DNA of 64,000 nt from Oscillospiraceae bacterium (GTDB taxonomy: Bacteria > Bacillota > Clostridia > Oscillospirales > Oscillospiraceae): positions 62,001 through 126,000 of the forward strand of contig SVMK01000001.1 of assembly GCA_015067465.1 (NCBI GenBank), given 5' to 3'. The position numbers and the translations under genes were made by a program. How positions within the stretch are numbered: the first letter of the stretch is position 1; every line of letters starts with the position of its first letter. Shown one piece after another: positions 1 to 9,599 of the stretch. Under the pieces are notes generated by a model. It did not search any database. It saw nothing but the letters and a program-made list of their open reading frames with translations, and had not been told where the DNA came from.

Positions 1-246
1 GGCGTTCGCCCCGAGCACACCGACCTGACCGACAGCGGCGTTCCCGCCAAGATCGACGTTTACGAAATGATGGGCTCTTCCGTCCATCTGCACGTCAATG
101 CCGAGGGAAAAGACGTTGTTATCATCGTTCCGACCGGCGATATGGCTGTTGAAAACTACAAAATGGGCCAGGATGTGCATTTCAGCTTCCGCGGCAGCAT
201 TGCGCACGTTTTCTCCAAGGAAACCGAGCGCAACCTTGAATGGTAA
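1..246 (+). CDS. ABC transporter ATP-binding protein, C-terminal fragment (MsmK/UgpC-like, sugar ABC ATPase)
   Basis: Frame 1 open from the window edge to TAA at 244-246: GVRPEHTDL...VYEMMGSSVHLHV...FSKETERNLEW, typical TOBE/MalK-like C-terminus; adjacent to CUT1 sugar transporter genes. Confidence 0.8.
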   Translation, partial: GVRPEHTDLTDSGVPAKIDVYEMMGSSVHLHVNAEGKDVVIIVPTGDMAVENYKMGQDVHFSFRGSIAHVFSKETERNLEW

Positions 247-270
247 TCTGATTACGGCATAAAAATGACA

Positions 271-306
271 AACGGCAGGAACGCAGACGATTCTTGCCGT
301 TTTGTT
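271..306 (+). terminator. Intrinsic terminator downstream of the sugar ABC ATPase gene
   Basis: aacggcaggaa ... ttcttgccgtt stem followed by ttttgttt. Confidence 0.7.
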
Positions 307-358
307 TCAAACCGGAACGCAATCCGATAAATAATTACGGGTGAAAGGCGAAAATACG

Positions 359-2437
359 ATGAAAAAACAGGATCTCGCGCAGAAACAGGCGGAAGCGATT
401 GTTGCCCGGATGACGCTGGAAGAGGCCGCTTCTCAGCTGAATTTTGAATCTCCCGCCATTGAACGGCTGAATATTCCCGCTTACAACTGGTGGAACGAAG
501 GGCTTCACGGTGTTGCCCGCGCCGGAACGGCAACCATGTTCCCGCAGGCGATTGCGATGGCCTCCATGTTTGACGAGGCGCTGCTTGAGCGCGTTGCCGG
601 CGTTATCGCAACGGAAGCGCGTGCAAAGTATAACGAAACCTCCCGTCTCGGCGACCGCGACATTTACAAGGGACTTACCCTCTGGTCGCCCAATATCAAT
701 ATTTTCCGCGATCCACGCTGGGGCCGCGGCCACGAAACCTACGGCGAGGATCCGTACCTGACGTCCCGCCTCGGCGTGGCGTTTGTCAAGGGGCTGCAGG
801 GCGACGGCGAGTATATGTGCGCTGCTGCGTGTGCCAAGCATTTTGCTGTGCACAGCGGTCCGGAAAATATCCGCCACAGCTTCGATGCCCGCTGCAACAT
901 GAAGGACATGTACGAAACCTATCTCCCCGCGTTTGAAGCACTGGTTCGCGAGGCGAAAGTGGAAGGCGTTATGGGCGCTTACAACCGCGTGAACGGCGAG
1001 GGCGCCTGCGCCAGCGAATTTTTGATGGCGCGCCTGAAAGAATGGGGCTTTGACGGCTATTTTGTTTCCGACGCATGGGCGCTGCGTGACTTCTTCAACG
1101 GACACGAACTGGTGGATACGATTGAGCAGGCGGCGGCGCTTGCCCTGTCCCGTGGCTGCGACTGCAACTGCGGAAACACCTATCCCGCGCTCATGGATGC
1201 CTATCGGGCCGGACTTGTTACCGAACAGCAGATTCGAACGGCCTGCGTGCACCTGTTCAGAACGCGCTGCCGTCTCGGTATGTTCGATGAAGACAACGGC
1301 TTCGCTGCGCTCGGACTGGACGACATCGCAACAAAAGAAAACTGGGCGCTTTCGCTCGAATGCGCAAAAAAAGGCATGGTTCTGCTGAAAAACGACGGAA
1401 TTTTGCCGCTGGACAAGAGCAAGATCAAGTCCATCGCCGTGATCGGACCGAATGCAGACAGCATTGACGCGCTGCGCGGCAACTATTACGGAACTTCTCA
1501 GAACAGCGTGACCTTCCTGGAGGGGATCCGCGCCGAAGTGGGCGACGATGTGCGCATCTATTTCTCCGAGGGCGCACACCTGTTCAAAAACCGCGTGGAG
1601 CATCTGGCGCAGGAAGACGATCGCCTCGCCGAGGCGGAAGCCATGATCCGCCGCGCGGATGTCACCGTGCTGTGCGTTGGCATGGACGCCACGATTGAAG
1701 GCGAAGAAGGCGATGAAGGCAATGCCTTCGCCGGCGGCGACAAACTCTCGCTCGAACTGCCCGAAGGCCAGCGCAGACTGGTGAAGATGGCAATGGAATA
1801 CGGCAAGAAAGTGATCGTTGTGCTCTCGGCGGGAAGCTCCGTGAACGTTCACACCGAAAAGGCGGCGGCACTGCTTCAGGCGTGGTATCCCGGCGAGGCC
1901 GGCGGCGCTGCCCTGGCCGATATTCTCTTTGGAAAAACCTCGCCCTCCGGCAAGCTGCCCGTGACATTCTACATCAATGCCGACGCGCTGCCCGAGTTCA
2001 CCGACTATTCCATGAAAAACCGCACCTACCGCTATGCGAAGGACAATGTTCTCTTCCCGTTTGGTTACGGTTTGACCTATTCCTCCGTGGAACTGAGCGC
2101 GCTGAGCTTTGAAAACGATGCCATTACCGTTACCGTCACCAACACCGGAGAGACGGATACGGACGAAATCGTTCAGATCTATATCCGCGATCTGGAATCT
2201 GCCGACGAGGTTGAAAACCATCGTCTGTGTGCATTCCGCCGCATCTCTCTGGCGGCAGGCACCAGCGAAACCGTTACGCTCGCGCTCGACGGAAATGCCT
2301 TCACCGTTGTCAACGACAAGGGTGAGCGTGTTGCCGGTTCCGGAAGCTATCGTATCTGGGCGGGTGTTTGCCAGCCTGACGGTCTGAGCCAGATGCTCAG
2401 CGGCACCAGTTGCCTGGGTGTAGATATTAAGCGCTGA
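359..2437 (+). CDS. Glycoside hydrolase family 3 (beta-glucosidase / beta-xylosidase type) with C-terminal fibronectin III-like domain
   Basis: MKKQDLAQKQAEAIVARMTLEEAASQL..PAYNWWNEGLHGVAR..GRGHETYGEDPYLTSRLG..VEGVMGAYNRVNGEGACAS..FVSDAWAL: GH3 signature motifs. Confidence 0.93.
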   Translation: MKKQDLAQKQAEAIVARMTLEEAASQLNFESPAIERLNIPAYNWWNEGLHGVARAGTATMFPQAIAMASMFDEALLERVAGVIATEARAKYNETSRLGDRDIYKGLTLWSPNINIFRDPRWGRGHETYGEDPYLTSRLGVAFVKGLQGDGEYMCAAACAKHFAVHSGPENIRHSFDARCNMKDMYETYLPAFEALVREAKVEGVMGAYNRVNGEGACASEFLMARLKEWGFDGYFVSDAWALRDFFNGHELVDTIEQAAALALSRGCDCNCGNTYPALMDAYRAGLVTEQQIRTACVHLFRTRCRLGMFDEDNGFAALGLDDIATKENWALSLECAKKGMVLLKNDGILPLDKSKIKSIAVIGPNADSIDALRGNYYGTSQNSVTFLEGIRAEVGDDVRIYFSEGAHLFKNRVEHLAQEDDRLAEAEAMIRRADVTVLCVGMDATIEGEEGDEGNAFAGGDKLSLELPEGQRRLVKMAMEYGKKVIVVLSAGSSVNVHTEKAAALLQAWYPGEAGGAALADILFGKTSPSGKLPVTFYINADALPEFTDYSMKNRTYRYAKDNVLFPFGYGLTYSSVELSALSFENDAITVTVTNTGETDTDEIVQIYIRDLESADEVENHRLCAFRRISLAAGTSETVTLALDGNAFTVVNDKGERVAGSGSYRIWAGVCQPDGLSQMLSGTSCLGVDIKR

Positions 2438-2550
2438 AAATTGGTGAAGAGTAACAAACACGTTGGGTAAACGTACGGACGTCCGTACAAACAAGTACAA
2501 AAAATCCGCGTTTGAGTAAAAATGGTGCTTTTTCAAGTAAAGGAATTACG

Positions 2551-2579
2551 TTTACAAGTTCATAATTTGCTAATATAAT
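2551..2579 (+). promoter_or_regulatory. Sigma70-type promoter for the downstream lipoprotein gene
   Basis: TTTACA - 17 bp - TATAAT. Confidence 0.6.
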
Positions 2580-2631
2580 GTTAATAACTTATGAATAAGC
2601 TTGAAAAGCATGCAGAAAGTTGAAAACAGCT

Positions 2632-3180
2632 ATGAAAAAGTTCAGGCAGACAGCTTTGATATGTGTGTTGCTGGTCACGGCGGCGATCCTGCTTTCCGGC
2701 TGCGGTGCGGAGGATCCGCTTTGCGGGGCGTGGGCCTATATCCACGATCCGCAGACACCTGTTCTGACTCTTGAAAACAACGGCAAGGCAACTTTCAACG
2801 GCACCGGCTATACATACACAAGCGACGATGAGCGCCTCAAGCTTTCGTCCGGCGGCGAAACGCTGGAGATGCGCTATGTGCTTGAAGACGACGGCATGTA
2901 TCTCTACGAAACCACGGTTTACACGTATGCGTCCGACGGAACGCCGGACGGACTGGCGGGGAAGTGGGAATGCAAAGCCCAAAACTGGACGTTTGAGTTT
3001 ACGGAAAACGGCACCTTTATGGAAGACGCCATTTTTCCCGGTTACTATTTTGCCGACGATGCGGCAGGCACCGTAAAACTGGTTTACAACGACCAGTTTG
3101 AAGACACGGTTTGCTACTACACGCTCAGCGGCAACGAACTGCGGATTGAATATCCGTGGCGCATGGTGAAAGCGCAGTAA
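2632..3180 (+). CDS. Small secreted lipoprotein with two lipocalin-like beta repeats
   Basis: MKKFRQTALICVLLVTAAILLSGCG: signal peptide plus lipobox LSGC; two repeats beginning GAWAYI.. and GKWECK... Confidence 0.8.
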   Translation: MKKFRQTALICVLLVTAAILLSGCGAEDPLCGAWAYIHDPQTPVLTLENNGKATFNGTGYTYTSDDERLKLSSGGETLEMRYVLEDDGMYLYETTVYTYASDGTPDGLAGKWECKAQNWTFEFTENGTFMEDAIFPGYYFADDAAGTVKLVYNDQFEDTVCYYTLSGNELRIEYPWRMVKAQ

Positions 3181-3372
3181 GCCTGTGTTTTCCCGGCAAA
3201 CCCTTTGAATGAACGGCAGGGGCGCGTGCAGCGCGCTGTGTGTGTCGCCGTTTGATTCACTTCCTTTTCGGTACAGTATTTCGCGTGGCCGGTACCTCCG
3301 CGCGGATTGCTGAATCGGGTGGCTTCAAGGCCTCCCGAAAACATATTATATTCATCTATTTGGAGGAGAACC

Positions 3373-4716
3373 ATGAAAAAGTTTCTTGCAATGCTTCTCG
3401 CAGTCCTGATGGTTGTTTCTCTTGCCGCTTGCGGCGGTAAGACCGAAACTCCCGCTGCCCCCGCTGCTCCCGCAGAGCCCGCAGCTCCTGCTGCACCCGC
3501 TGCTCCCGCTGCACCCGCTGCTCCCGCAGAGCCTTCTGCAGAGCCCATCAACCTCGAAATGTGGTGCATTGCCACTGAGAGCGACTCCAACCGTCACTCT
3601 TACGAGGCTGCTATTGCTGAAGTGACCGCTGCTCACCCCGAGATCAACTTCACTTGGGAAGCAACCGAGAACCAGGCTTACAAGACCAAGATCAAGGCTG
3701 CCGTTGCAGCAAACGAGATGCCCGACATCTTCTTCACCTGGTCCTGCGCATTCCTGGGCGACTTCGTTGAGGCCGGCCGCGTTTACTGCCTGGATGAAGT
3801 TTATGAAAACTTCAAGTCCGAGCTGCCCGAAGTTATGATGGGCAACTCCACCTACAACGGCTCTCACTACGGTGTTCCCCTCACCATGAACATCGTTGGT
3901 CTGTTTGCTAACATGGAAATCCTGAAGTCCGTTGGCTACGATGAAGTTCCCGGCACCTACACCGAGTTCATCGAGTGCTGCGACAAGCTGCTTGCAAACG
4001 GCATCATCCCCTTCGGCTGCGCAGGTAAGGAAACCTGGTGCGTTACCGAGTATCTCGAGTCCGTCATCCAGAAGAGCTGCGGCTCTCAGGTTCTGGGCGA
4101 CATCTTCCTGGGCAAGGCAACCTGGAACAACGCTGACGTTGCCAGCGCTGTTGACACCTTCCAGGGTCTGGTCACCAAGGGCTACTTCGATCCCGATGGC
4201 ATCGCTCTGACCAACGACGAAGTTAAGGCTAACTTCATGGCTGGCAAGTACGCATTCTACATGAACGGTACCTGGAACTGCGCTGACTTCGCTGCCAACG
4301 AAAACTTCAAGGACAAGGTTCAGGTCGCTGAGTTCCCCGTCATCAATGCTGACAAGGCTACCCTCGGCCAGCTGATCGGTGGTCCCTCCGACACTCTGGC
4401 AGTCGCTGCTTCCTCCGAGAATGCTGAAGTTGCTGCAAACTTCACCATGGAACTCGGCCGCGCAATCTGCCACTACGGCTACCTCGACGGCTGCGGTCTG
4501 CCTGCTTGGACTCCCAACTATGACACCAGCTCCGTCAATCCTCTGACTCAGACCGTTTCCGAGATCGTTGCCAACTCCAACGCAATGGTCCTGTTCGGCG
4601 ACACCGCTATGAGCGCTGACTCTGCAAACACCTACCTCGACTACGTCGCACTGGTTTACGGCTGCGAAGTTGACGGTGCAGGCTTTGTTGAGGGTCTGAC
4701 TGCCGACATCGGCTGA
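3373..4716 (+). CDS. Extracellular solute-binding lipoprotein (family 1, sugar ABC transporter)
   Basis: MKKFLAMLLAVLMVVSLAACGG lipoprotein signal; A/P-rich linker; FTWSCAFLGDFVEAGRVYCLDEVY..., family 1 SBP; RBS ggaggagaacc upstream. Confidence 0.92.
   Translation: MKKFLAMLLAVLMVVSLAACGGKTETPAAPAAPAEPAAPAAPAAPAAPAAPAEPSAEPINLEMWCIATESDSNRHSYEAAIAEVTAAHPEINFTWEATENQAYKTKIKAAVAANEMPDIFFTWSCAFLGDFVEAGRVYCLDEVYENFKSELPEVMMGNSTYNGSHYGVPLTMNIVGLFANMEILKSVGYDEVPGTYTEFIECCDKLLANGIIPFGCAGKETWCVTEYLESVIQKSCGSQVLGDIFLGKATWNNADVASAVDTFQGLVTKGYFDPDGIALTNDEVKANFMAGKYAFYMNGTWNCADFAANENFKDKVQVAEFPVINADKATLGQLIGGPSDTLAVAASSENAEVAANFTMELGRAICHYGYLDGCGLPAWTPNYDTSSVNPLTQTVSEIVANSNAMVLFGDTAMSADSANTYLDYVALVYGCEVDGAGFVEGLTADIG
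3450..3545 (+). repeat. Pro/Ala-coding low-complexity repeat (PAAPAAPAEPAAPAAPAAPAAPAAPAEP) in the solute-binding protein linker
   Basis: Tandem cccgctgctcccgctgcacc units directly visible. Confidence 0.9.
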
Positions 4717-4750
4717 TTTTCTCCGCATAATTACTGGTTAAGTTAAAAGG

Positions 4751-4793
4751 CGGCCTTCCACTGCGATATGTTGAGCCGTGGAAGGCCGTTTTT
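4751..4793 (+). terminator. Intra-operon stem-loop between solute-binding protein and permease genes
   Basis: cggccttccac ... gtggaaggccg + ttttt. Confidence 0.75.
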
Positions 4794-4818
4794 CCATACC
4801 GGAAGGGATCGTAACAAA

Positions 4819-5697
4819 ATGAAAAAAATGCACAGCAACAAGCTGCATATCGCGATTTTCCTGCTGCCCGCACTGCTTCTTTTTGTGGGGGTCCTCATTG
4901 CGCCGATCGTGATGTCCACATATTACAGCTTTTTTGACTGGAACGGTTTCGGCGCGAAGACCTTTATCGGCCTGAGCAACTATAAGGAACTGTTTTCCAG
5001 CAACGCCATCGGCTTTATGAAGGCGCTGGTCAATTCGCTGATCCTTGCGCTTTTGTCCGTTGGAATTCAGCTGCCTTTTGCACTTTGGCTTGCACTCAAA
5101 CTCGGCAAAGGCATCAGAGGCGAGCGCGCCTTCCTTTCCGTTTACTTCATGCCCGTGCTGATTTCCACGGTTGTTATCGGTCAGCTCTGGCTGAAGATCT
5201 ACAATCCGTCCTACGGTATTCTGAATGTTCTGCTGCGCAGCATTGGCCTTGATAATCTGGCCAAAGCATGGCTCGGTACGAAAGAAACGGCGCTGGGTGC
5301 CTGCTTCGTTCCGACGCTGTGGCAGTATGTCGGTTACCACATGCTGCTGCTGTATGCAGGCGTGAAGAGCGTTCCTCCTGAACTGCGTGAAGCCGCGATG
5401 CTTGACGGCGCAACGGAGGGACAGGTTAACCGCTTTATTGTGATTCCTTACATCAAGCCGATTCTGAAGATCAGCATGATCTTCGCGATTACCGGCTCTC
5501 TTAAATCCTTCGACCTTATCTATGTCCTTACGAACGGCGGCCCGCTGCACGCCACGGAAGTGCCGAGCACGCTGATGATCAATATGCTGTTCCTCCGCAA
5601 CCGCTACGGTATGGGCAGCACAATCGCGGTTTTGCTGATCGTGCTTTGCTTCGGCTTTGCGCTGATTATCAACGCGATATTCAGGGAGGAGGACTGA
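4819..5697 (+). CDS. Sugar ABC transporter permease (UgpA/MalF-like)
   Basis: MKKMHSNKLHIAIFLLPALLLFVGVLIAPIV...; EAAMLDGATEGQVNRFIVIPYIKP (EAA loop). Confidence 0.92.
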   Translation: MKKMHSNKLHIAIFLLPALLLFVGVLIAPIVMSTYYSFFDWNGFGAKTFIGLSNYKELFSSNAIGFMKALVNSLILALLSVGIQLPFALWLALKLGKGIRGERAFLSVYFMPVLISTVVIGQLWLKIYNPSYGILNVLLRSIGLDNLAKAWLGTKETALGACFVPTLWQYVGYHMLLLYAGVKSVPPELREAAMLDGATEGQVNRFIVIPYIKPILKISMIFAITGSLKSFDLIYVLTNGGPLHATEVPSTLMINMLFLRNRYGMGSTIAVLLIVLCFGFALIINAIFREED

Positions 5698-5698
5698 C

Positions 5699-6580
5699 AT
5701 GGCATTTTTTACGCATGGGGACTCGCTCCCTGACAACAAACATGGAAAAAAACGGTCCGGAAAACTGGGCGGCGGCATCTCCTACGGAATTTTGCTTCTG
5801 TGGGCGCTGATCAACCTCTTTCCCGTTTACTGGATGTTTACCTTCTCGCTGAAAAACAACGAGGAGATTTTCGGAGAAAACGTGGCCGGTTTGCCGAAGC
5901 ACTGGCTGTGGTCGAACTATTCCACCGCGCTCAACACCGGCGAGATGGGCAAATATTTTGTCAACAGTGTGATCGTTGCTGTGGCTACCATTGTGATCAC
6001 GCTGGTTGTTGCCCTGATGGCAACTTATGCGATGAGCCGCCTTGTATGGAGAGGCAGAAAGATGATGAACAAGTTCTTTATGCTTGGTCTCACCATTCCC
6101 ATCCATGCATCCATCGTGCCGATCTACGTTACCCTCTCCAGACTGCATATGCTTAACACCTACTGGGCGCTCATCATTCCGTATTCCGCATTTTCGCTTT
6201 CAATGGGTATATTGATCTGCACGGGATTTATGAGCGAACTGCCTTATGAACTGGACGAAGCCGCCTGCATTGACGGCTGCGGTGTGTGGGGAATTTTCTT
6301 CCGCATTATCGTGCCGCTGATGAAGCCCGCTGTTGCCACCATCGGTATCTACACGTTCCTGCAGTGCTGGAACGAACTGATGTTTGCCAACATCTTTATC
6401 AGCAGCTCCACTTATAAAACGCTGCCTGTTGGTGTTCAGGCCCTTTCCGGACAGTACCTTACGGAATGGGGCCCCATCGGTGCGGCGCTTGTTATGGCAA
6501 CATTCCCGACGCTGTTTGTCTATATCTTCCTGAGCAAGCGCATTCAGGAGAGCTTTATCGCCGGCGCGATCAAGGGCTGA
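5699..6580 (+). CDS. Sugar ABC transporter permease (UgpE/MalG-like)
   Basis: Multiple TM segments; DEAACIDGCGVWGIFFRIIVPLMKPA EAA loop; starts 1 nt after the preceding stop. Confidence 0.92.
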   Translation: MAFFTHGDSLPDNKHGKKRSGKLGGGISYGILLLWALINLFPVYWMFTFSLKNNEEIFGENVAGLPKHWLWSNYSTALNTGEMGKYFVNSVIVAVATIVITLVVALMATYAMSRLVWRGRKMMNKFFMLGLTIPIHASIVPIYVTLSRLHMLNTYWALIIPYSAFSLSMGILICTGFMSELPYELDEAACIDGCGVWGIFFRIIVPLMKPAVATIGIYTFLQCWNELMFANIFISSSTYKTLPVGVQALSGQYLTEWGPIGAALVMATFPTLFVYIFLSKRIQESFIAGAIKG

Positions 6581-6629
6581 TACAGACGTTTCTGCGTCAT
6601 TTCCGCAAAAGAATATGACTGAATTTCCG

Positions 6630-6669
6630 GCAGCCTGCCCGTCCCTCGCGGACGTGCAGGCTGCTTTTT
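6630..6669 (+). terminator. Intrinsic terminator after the permease genes
   Basis: gcagcctgc ccgtccctcgcggacgt gcaggctgc + ttttt. Confidence 0.8.
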
Positions 6670-6865
6670 ATATCTTTTTGCGTCATTTTACGCGCGCTGT
6701 GTGTGTCGGCGGCGGATAAAAGGAGTTGAAATGTTCCGCGACAGGTGATAAAATGACAAAAAGACAAAATAATCCTTATAAATCTGTGCGATTTATGGCG
6801 TGGGCATCTGTGCCGCGGTGTTTGCTGCGTGCCGGCGCATACAGGGTTGAGAGGAGAGATTTTGC

Positions 6866-8659
6866 ATGACCGGCAGGAAGCCCGACGGGAAAAGCGTTGT
6901 GTCCGAGGGGCGCAACAGCAAGTCGCTGACCAATATGATGTGGCTGATGACAACTGCGATGCTGCTGCTTTTCTGCGTCACCTTTACGGTTTCCATGATG
7001 ATTATCACCGCAAAGGCGGAACGCGACTACGAAATTCGAGAGTCCGAAACCGTGATTGCCAACATGGTTGGCAACATTCAGGCGAATATTGATAACTATA
7101 AGGATATCTCCCGTCTGATCATGCTCAACAGCGATGTGACGCGCTATCTGCGTGCCAAGAACGCGGATGTGCGCCTTGCCAGCAACGCGCATGACGGCGT
7201 TGTTGGCGTTTTGAACGTTTGTCTCAGCATCGACTCGGTTTTTATTTTCCGCAACGACGGAGAATATATCAGTACGGGCAAGAGCCTGTATACGGTGGAT
7301 TTTGAGCGAATGAAGATGAAGGAATGGAGCGAGCCGATTGAGGCGGCGCGCGGCGGCGCCGTGATTTTGATGAACGGCAACGATGCCATCTTCAAGACCG
7401 ACGGCTCTTCCATGATCACCGTTGCCCGTGCGATTTACGACATCAACTCACAGAAGCAGACGGGTATTCTGCTGATGAATATTACGGAGAATATGCTCGG
7501 GCGCATTACGCTCGCGCAGGGGAACGACACCGTTTGCGTAGTGTCGGATTCCGGCGAATATCTTGCCGGCAGCCAAACACTTGCAGCATTTTACAACCCC
7601 GATTACCTGACGGAAAATATTGTGCATATGCAGATGCACGACGGCAACGACCGGCAGATGGTTTCCGGACGGGCGCTGTCCGGCATGCCGCTTGTGGTAA
7701 TGAGCGAAACCAATGCCAGCACGGACGTTGTGCCGAGCGAAACAATGTATGTTATCGTGTTTCTCCTGCTGACGTTTTTTGTGGCCGTTATGGTATACGG
7801 CGGATTTATCACCCGCAATGTTACGCGCCCGGTTTTGAATCTGGCGGCGGCGATGGAGGAAACCAAATCCTCCGGCTGGCTGGAAAAGCTGGACGTGAAT
7901 ATGCCGGATAACGAGATCGGCATGCTGGCGGACAGCTACAACAGCATGATCGAGCATCTCAACGAACTGTTCAACCGCCTGATTGAAAACGAAAAAAGCG
8001 TGCAAAAAGCGGAGATGCGCGTTTTGCACGAGCAGATCAAGCCGCATTTTCTCTATAACTCGCTGGAAACGATCAGCTTTCTGGCGTTGGACGCCGGTGC
8101 CGAGGAGGTACATTCCGCGCTTGAAATCCTCGGAAGCTTTTACCGAAACTTCCTCAGCAAGGGCAGCAGAGAGATTCCGCTGCGCCGCGAAATCTGCATT
8201 ATTCAGGACTATCTTGCGCTGCAAAAACTGCGCTACGGCGATGTTTTGAGCGATGAATACGAGATTGATGATGCCGCACTGGACTGCATGATCCCCAAGC
8301 TGATATTGCAGCCGCTGGTTGAAAACAGCATCTATCACGGCATCCGTTTGAAAGGTGAGCCCGGTCTCATCAGCATCCGCGCCCATCTTGCGGAGAACAA
8401 TTTGCATATCCATGTTCGCGACACGGGCGTTGGAATGTCGCAAGAGCGCATAGACGAGGTTTTGGCCGTCGAGCGCAACGAGCCGCAGCCGGACGATCTG
8501 AAGCTTGCGGGCTTCGGCCTGAAAGGTACCATTGACCGCATCCGCTATTACTGCGACAATGTGGATGTTGTTCAAATCCGCAGCGAACCGGGAGAATACA
8601 CCGAAATTAAAATCACCATCCCCCAAATGCAGAAAAATACTGAGAAGGGAGATCGCTGA
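6866..8659 (+). CDS. Sensor histidine kinase, YesM/LytS-type (extracellular sensor, HAMP, His_kinase, HATPase)
   Basis: Two TM segments, HAMP (RNVTRPVLNLAAAM), EQIKPHFLYNSLETIS phospho-acceptor motif, GFGLKGTIDRIRYY. Confidence 0.93.
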   Translation: MTGRKPDGKSVVSEGRNSKSLTNMMWLMTTAMLLLFCVTFTVSMMIITAKAERDYEIRESETVIANMVGNIQANIDNYKDISRLIMLNSDVTRYLRAKNADVRLASNAHDGVVGVLNVCLSIDSVFIFRNDGEYISTGKSLYTVDFERMKMKEWSEPIEAARGGAVILMNGNDAIFKTDGSSMITVARAIYDINSQKQTGILLMNITENMLGRITLAQGNDTVCVVSDSGEYLAGSQTLAAFYNPDYLTENIVHMQMHDGNDRQMVSGRALSGMPLVVMSETNASTDVVPSETMYVIVFLLLTFFVAVMVYGGFITRNVTRPVLNLAAAMEETKSSGWLEKLDVNMPDNEIGMLADSYNSMIEHLNELFNRLIENEKSVQKAEMRVLHEQIKPHFLYNSLETISFLALDAGAEEVHSALEILGSFYRNFLSKGSREIPLRREICIIQDYLALQKLRYGDVLSDEYEIDDAALDCMIPKLILQPLVENSIYHGIRLKGEPGLISIRAHLAENNLHIHVRDTGVGMSQERIDEVLAVERNEPQPDDLKLAGFGLKGTIDRIRYYCDNVDVVQIRSEPGEYTEIKITIPQMQKNTEKGDR

Positions 8660-8660
8660 A

Positions 8661-9407
8661 ATGTACAGAGTCATGCTCATAGATGACGAACAGTCTGCGC
8701 GCAAATTGATGCGTGCTTCCATCAACTGGGAGTCGTTTGATATGGAGGTTGTGGGCGAGGCCGAAAACGGCATCGAAGCCATCAATGTGATCGACGATAT
8801 GCGTCCGGATATTGCTTTCGTTGATATTTCCATGCCGTTTATGAACGGAATAGAGTTTACGGAGCTTGCCACCAAGCGATATCCCCATCTTGTGATCATT
8901 ATCCTGACGGCGCTGGATGAATTTGAATACGCCAGACAGTGTATCCGTCTGCCGGTTTTTGAATATATGCTCAAGCCCATTATCCGCAGCGAGGTGACGG
9001 AAGTTTTGCATCGCGCGAAAAAGGCACTGGACGAAACCGTGCATCCGGTGCAGGAACCCACGCGCGAGATTGAGCCCACTGCGATCGGACAGATTGAAAA
9101 ATATCTGCGCGAAAACTATGTCGATTCCCGCATCAACCTCACTTCCGTGGCGCAGATGTTTGGATTCAGCTCCAGTTACCTCAGCCGCAAATTCAAGCAG
9201 GAAACCGGAAAAAGCTTTGTTGAGTTTCTTACCGAATGCCGCATGGAGCGCGCGATTGAGCTGGCTGCGACCGGTGCAAAGATGTTTTGCACTGCCGGAG
9301 AAGTTGGCATCCCCGACCCGAACTACTTTGGCCGCTGCTTTAAAAAATACACCGGTGTCAGCTATTCCGAGTATGTGAACGGTCGGGGCAAAACCGACGG
9401 GAAATAA
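8661..9407 (+). CDS. Response regulator, YesN type (REC + AraC HTH)
   Basis: MYRVMLIDDEQSARKLMR..FVDISMPFMNGIEFT..; C-terminal AraC HTH FGFSSSYLSRKFKQETGKSFVEFL. Confidence 0.93.
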   Translation: MYRVMLIDDEQSARKLMRASINWESFDMEVVGEAENGIEAINVIDDMRPDIAFVDISMPFMNGIEFTELATKRYPHLVIIILTALDEFEYARQCIRLPVFEYMLKPIIRSEVTEVLHRAKKALDETVHPVQEPTREIEPTAIGQIEKYLRENYVDSRINLTSVAQMFGFSSSYLSRKFKQETGKSFVEFLTECRMERAIELAATGAKMFCTAGEVGIPDPNYFGRCFKKYTGVSYSEYVNGRGKTDGK

Positions 9408-9440
9408 TTGCAGAATCCCGTCTGAATATGGTTTTTCAAA

Positions 9441-9479
9441 GCGCCTTTGCACGAAACCGTCCGGTGTGTGCAAAGGCGC
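9441..9479 (+). terminator. Stem-loop, probable terminator after yesN-like gene
   Basis: gcgcctttgcac ... gtgcaaaggcgc; U-tract weak. Confidence 0.5.
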
Positions 9480-9599
9480 CGATTTATATGGTGCGCGGGA
9501 AAGTTGCAGTAGATTTCGCCGGGGAATGATGCTATAATACAAAAATAGGCGAAACAGCGGAAACCGCAAAATACATAAAGTGATTTGGAGGATGTTTCC

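Noticed and set aside
335-2536. 733-aa minus-strand ORF opposite the GH3 gene
   Set aside because: Mirror frame of a strongly conserved glycoside hydrolase; no domain, no RBS or promoter.
3450-3545. CRISPR-like or minisatellite array
   Set aside because: The short repeats are in-frame Pro/Ala codons of a lipoprotein linker, with no spacers.
3352-4728. 458-aa minus-strand ORF opposite the solute-binding protein
   Set aside because: Results from highly biased codon usage on the sense strand; Gly/Ser/Val low-complexity translation.
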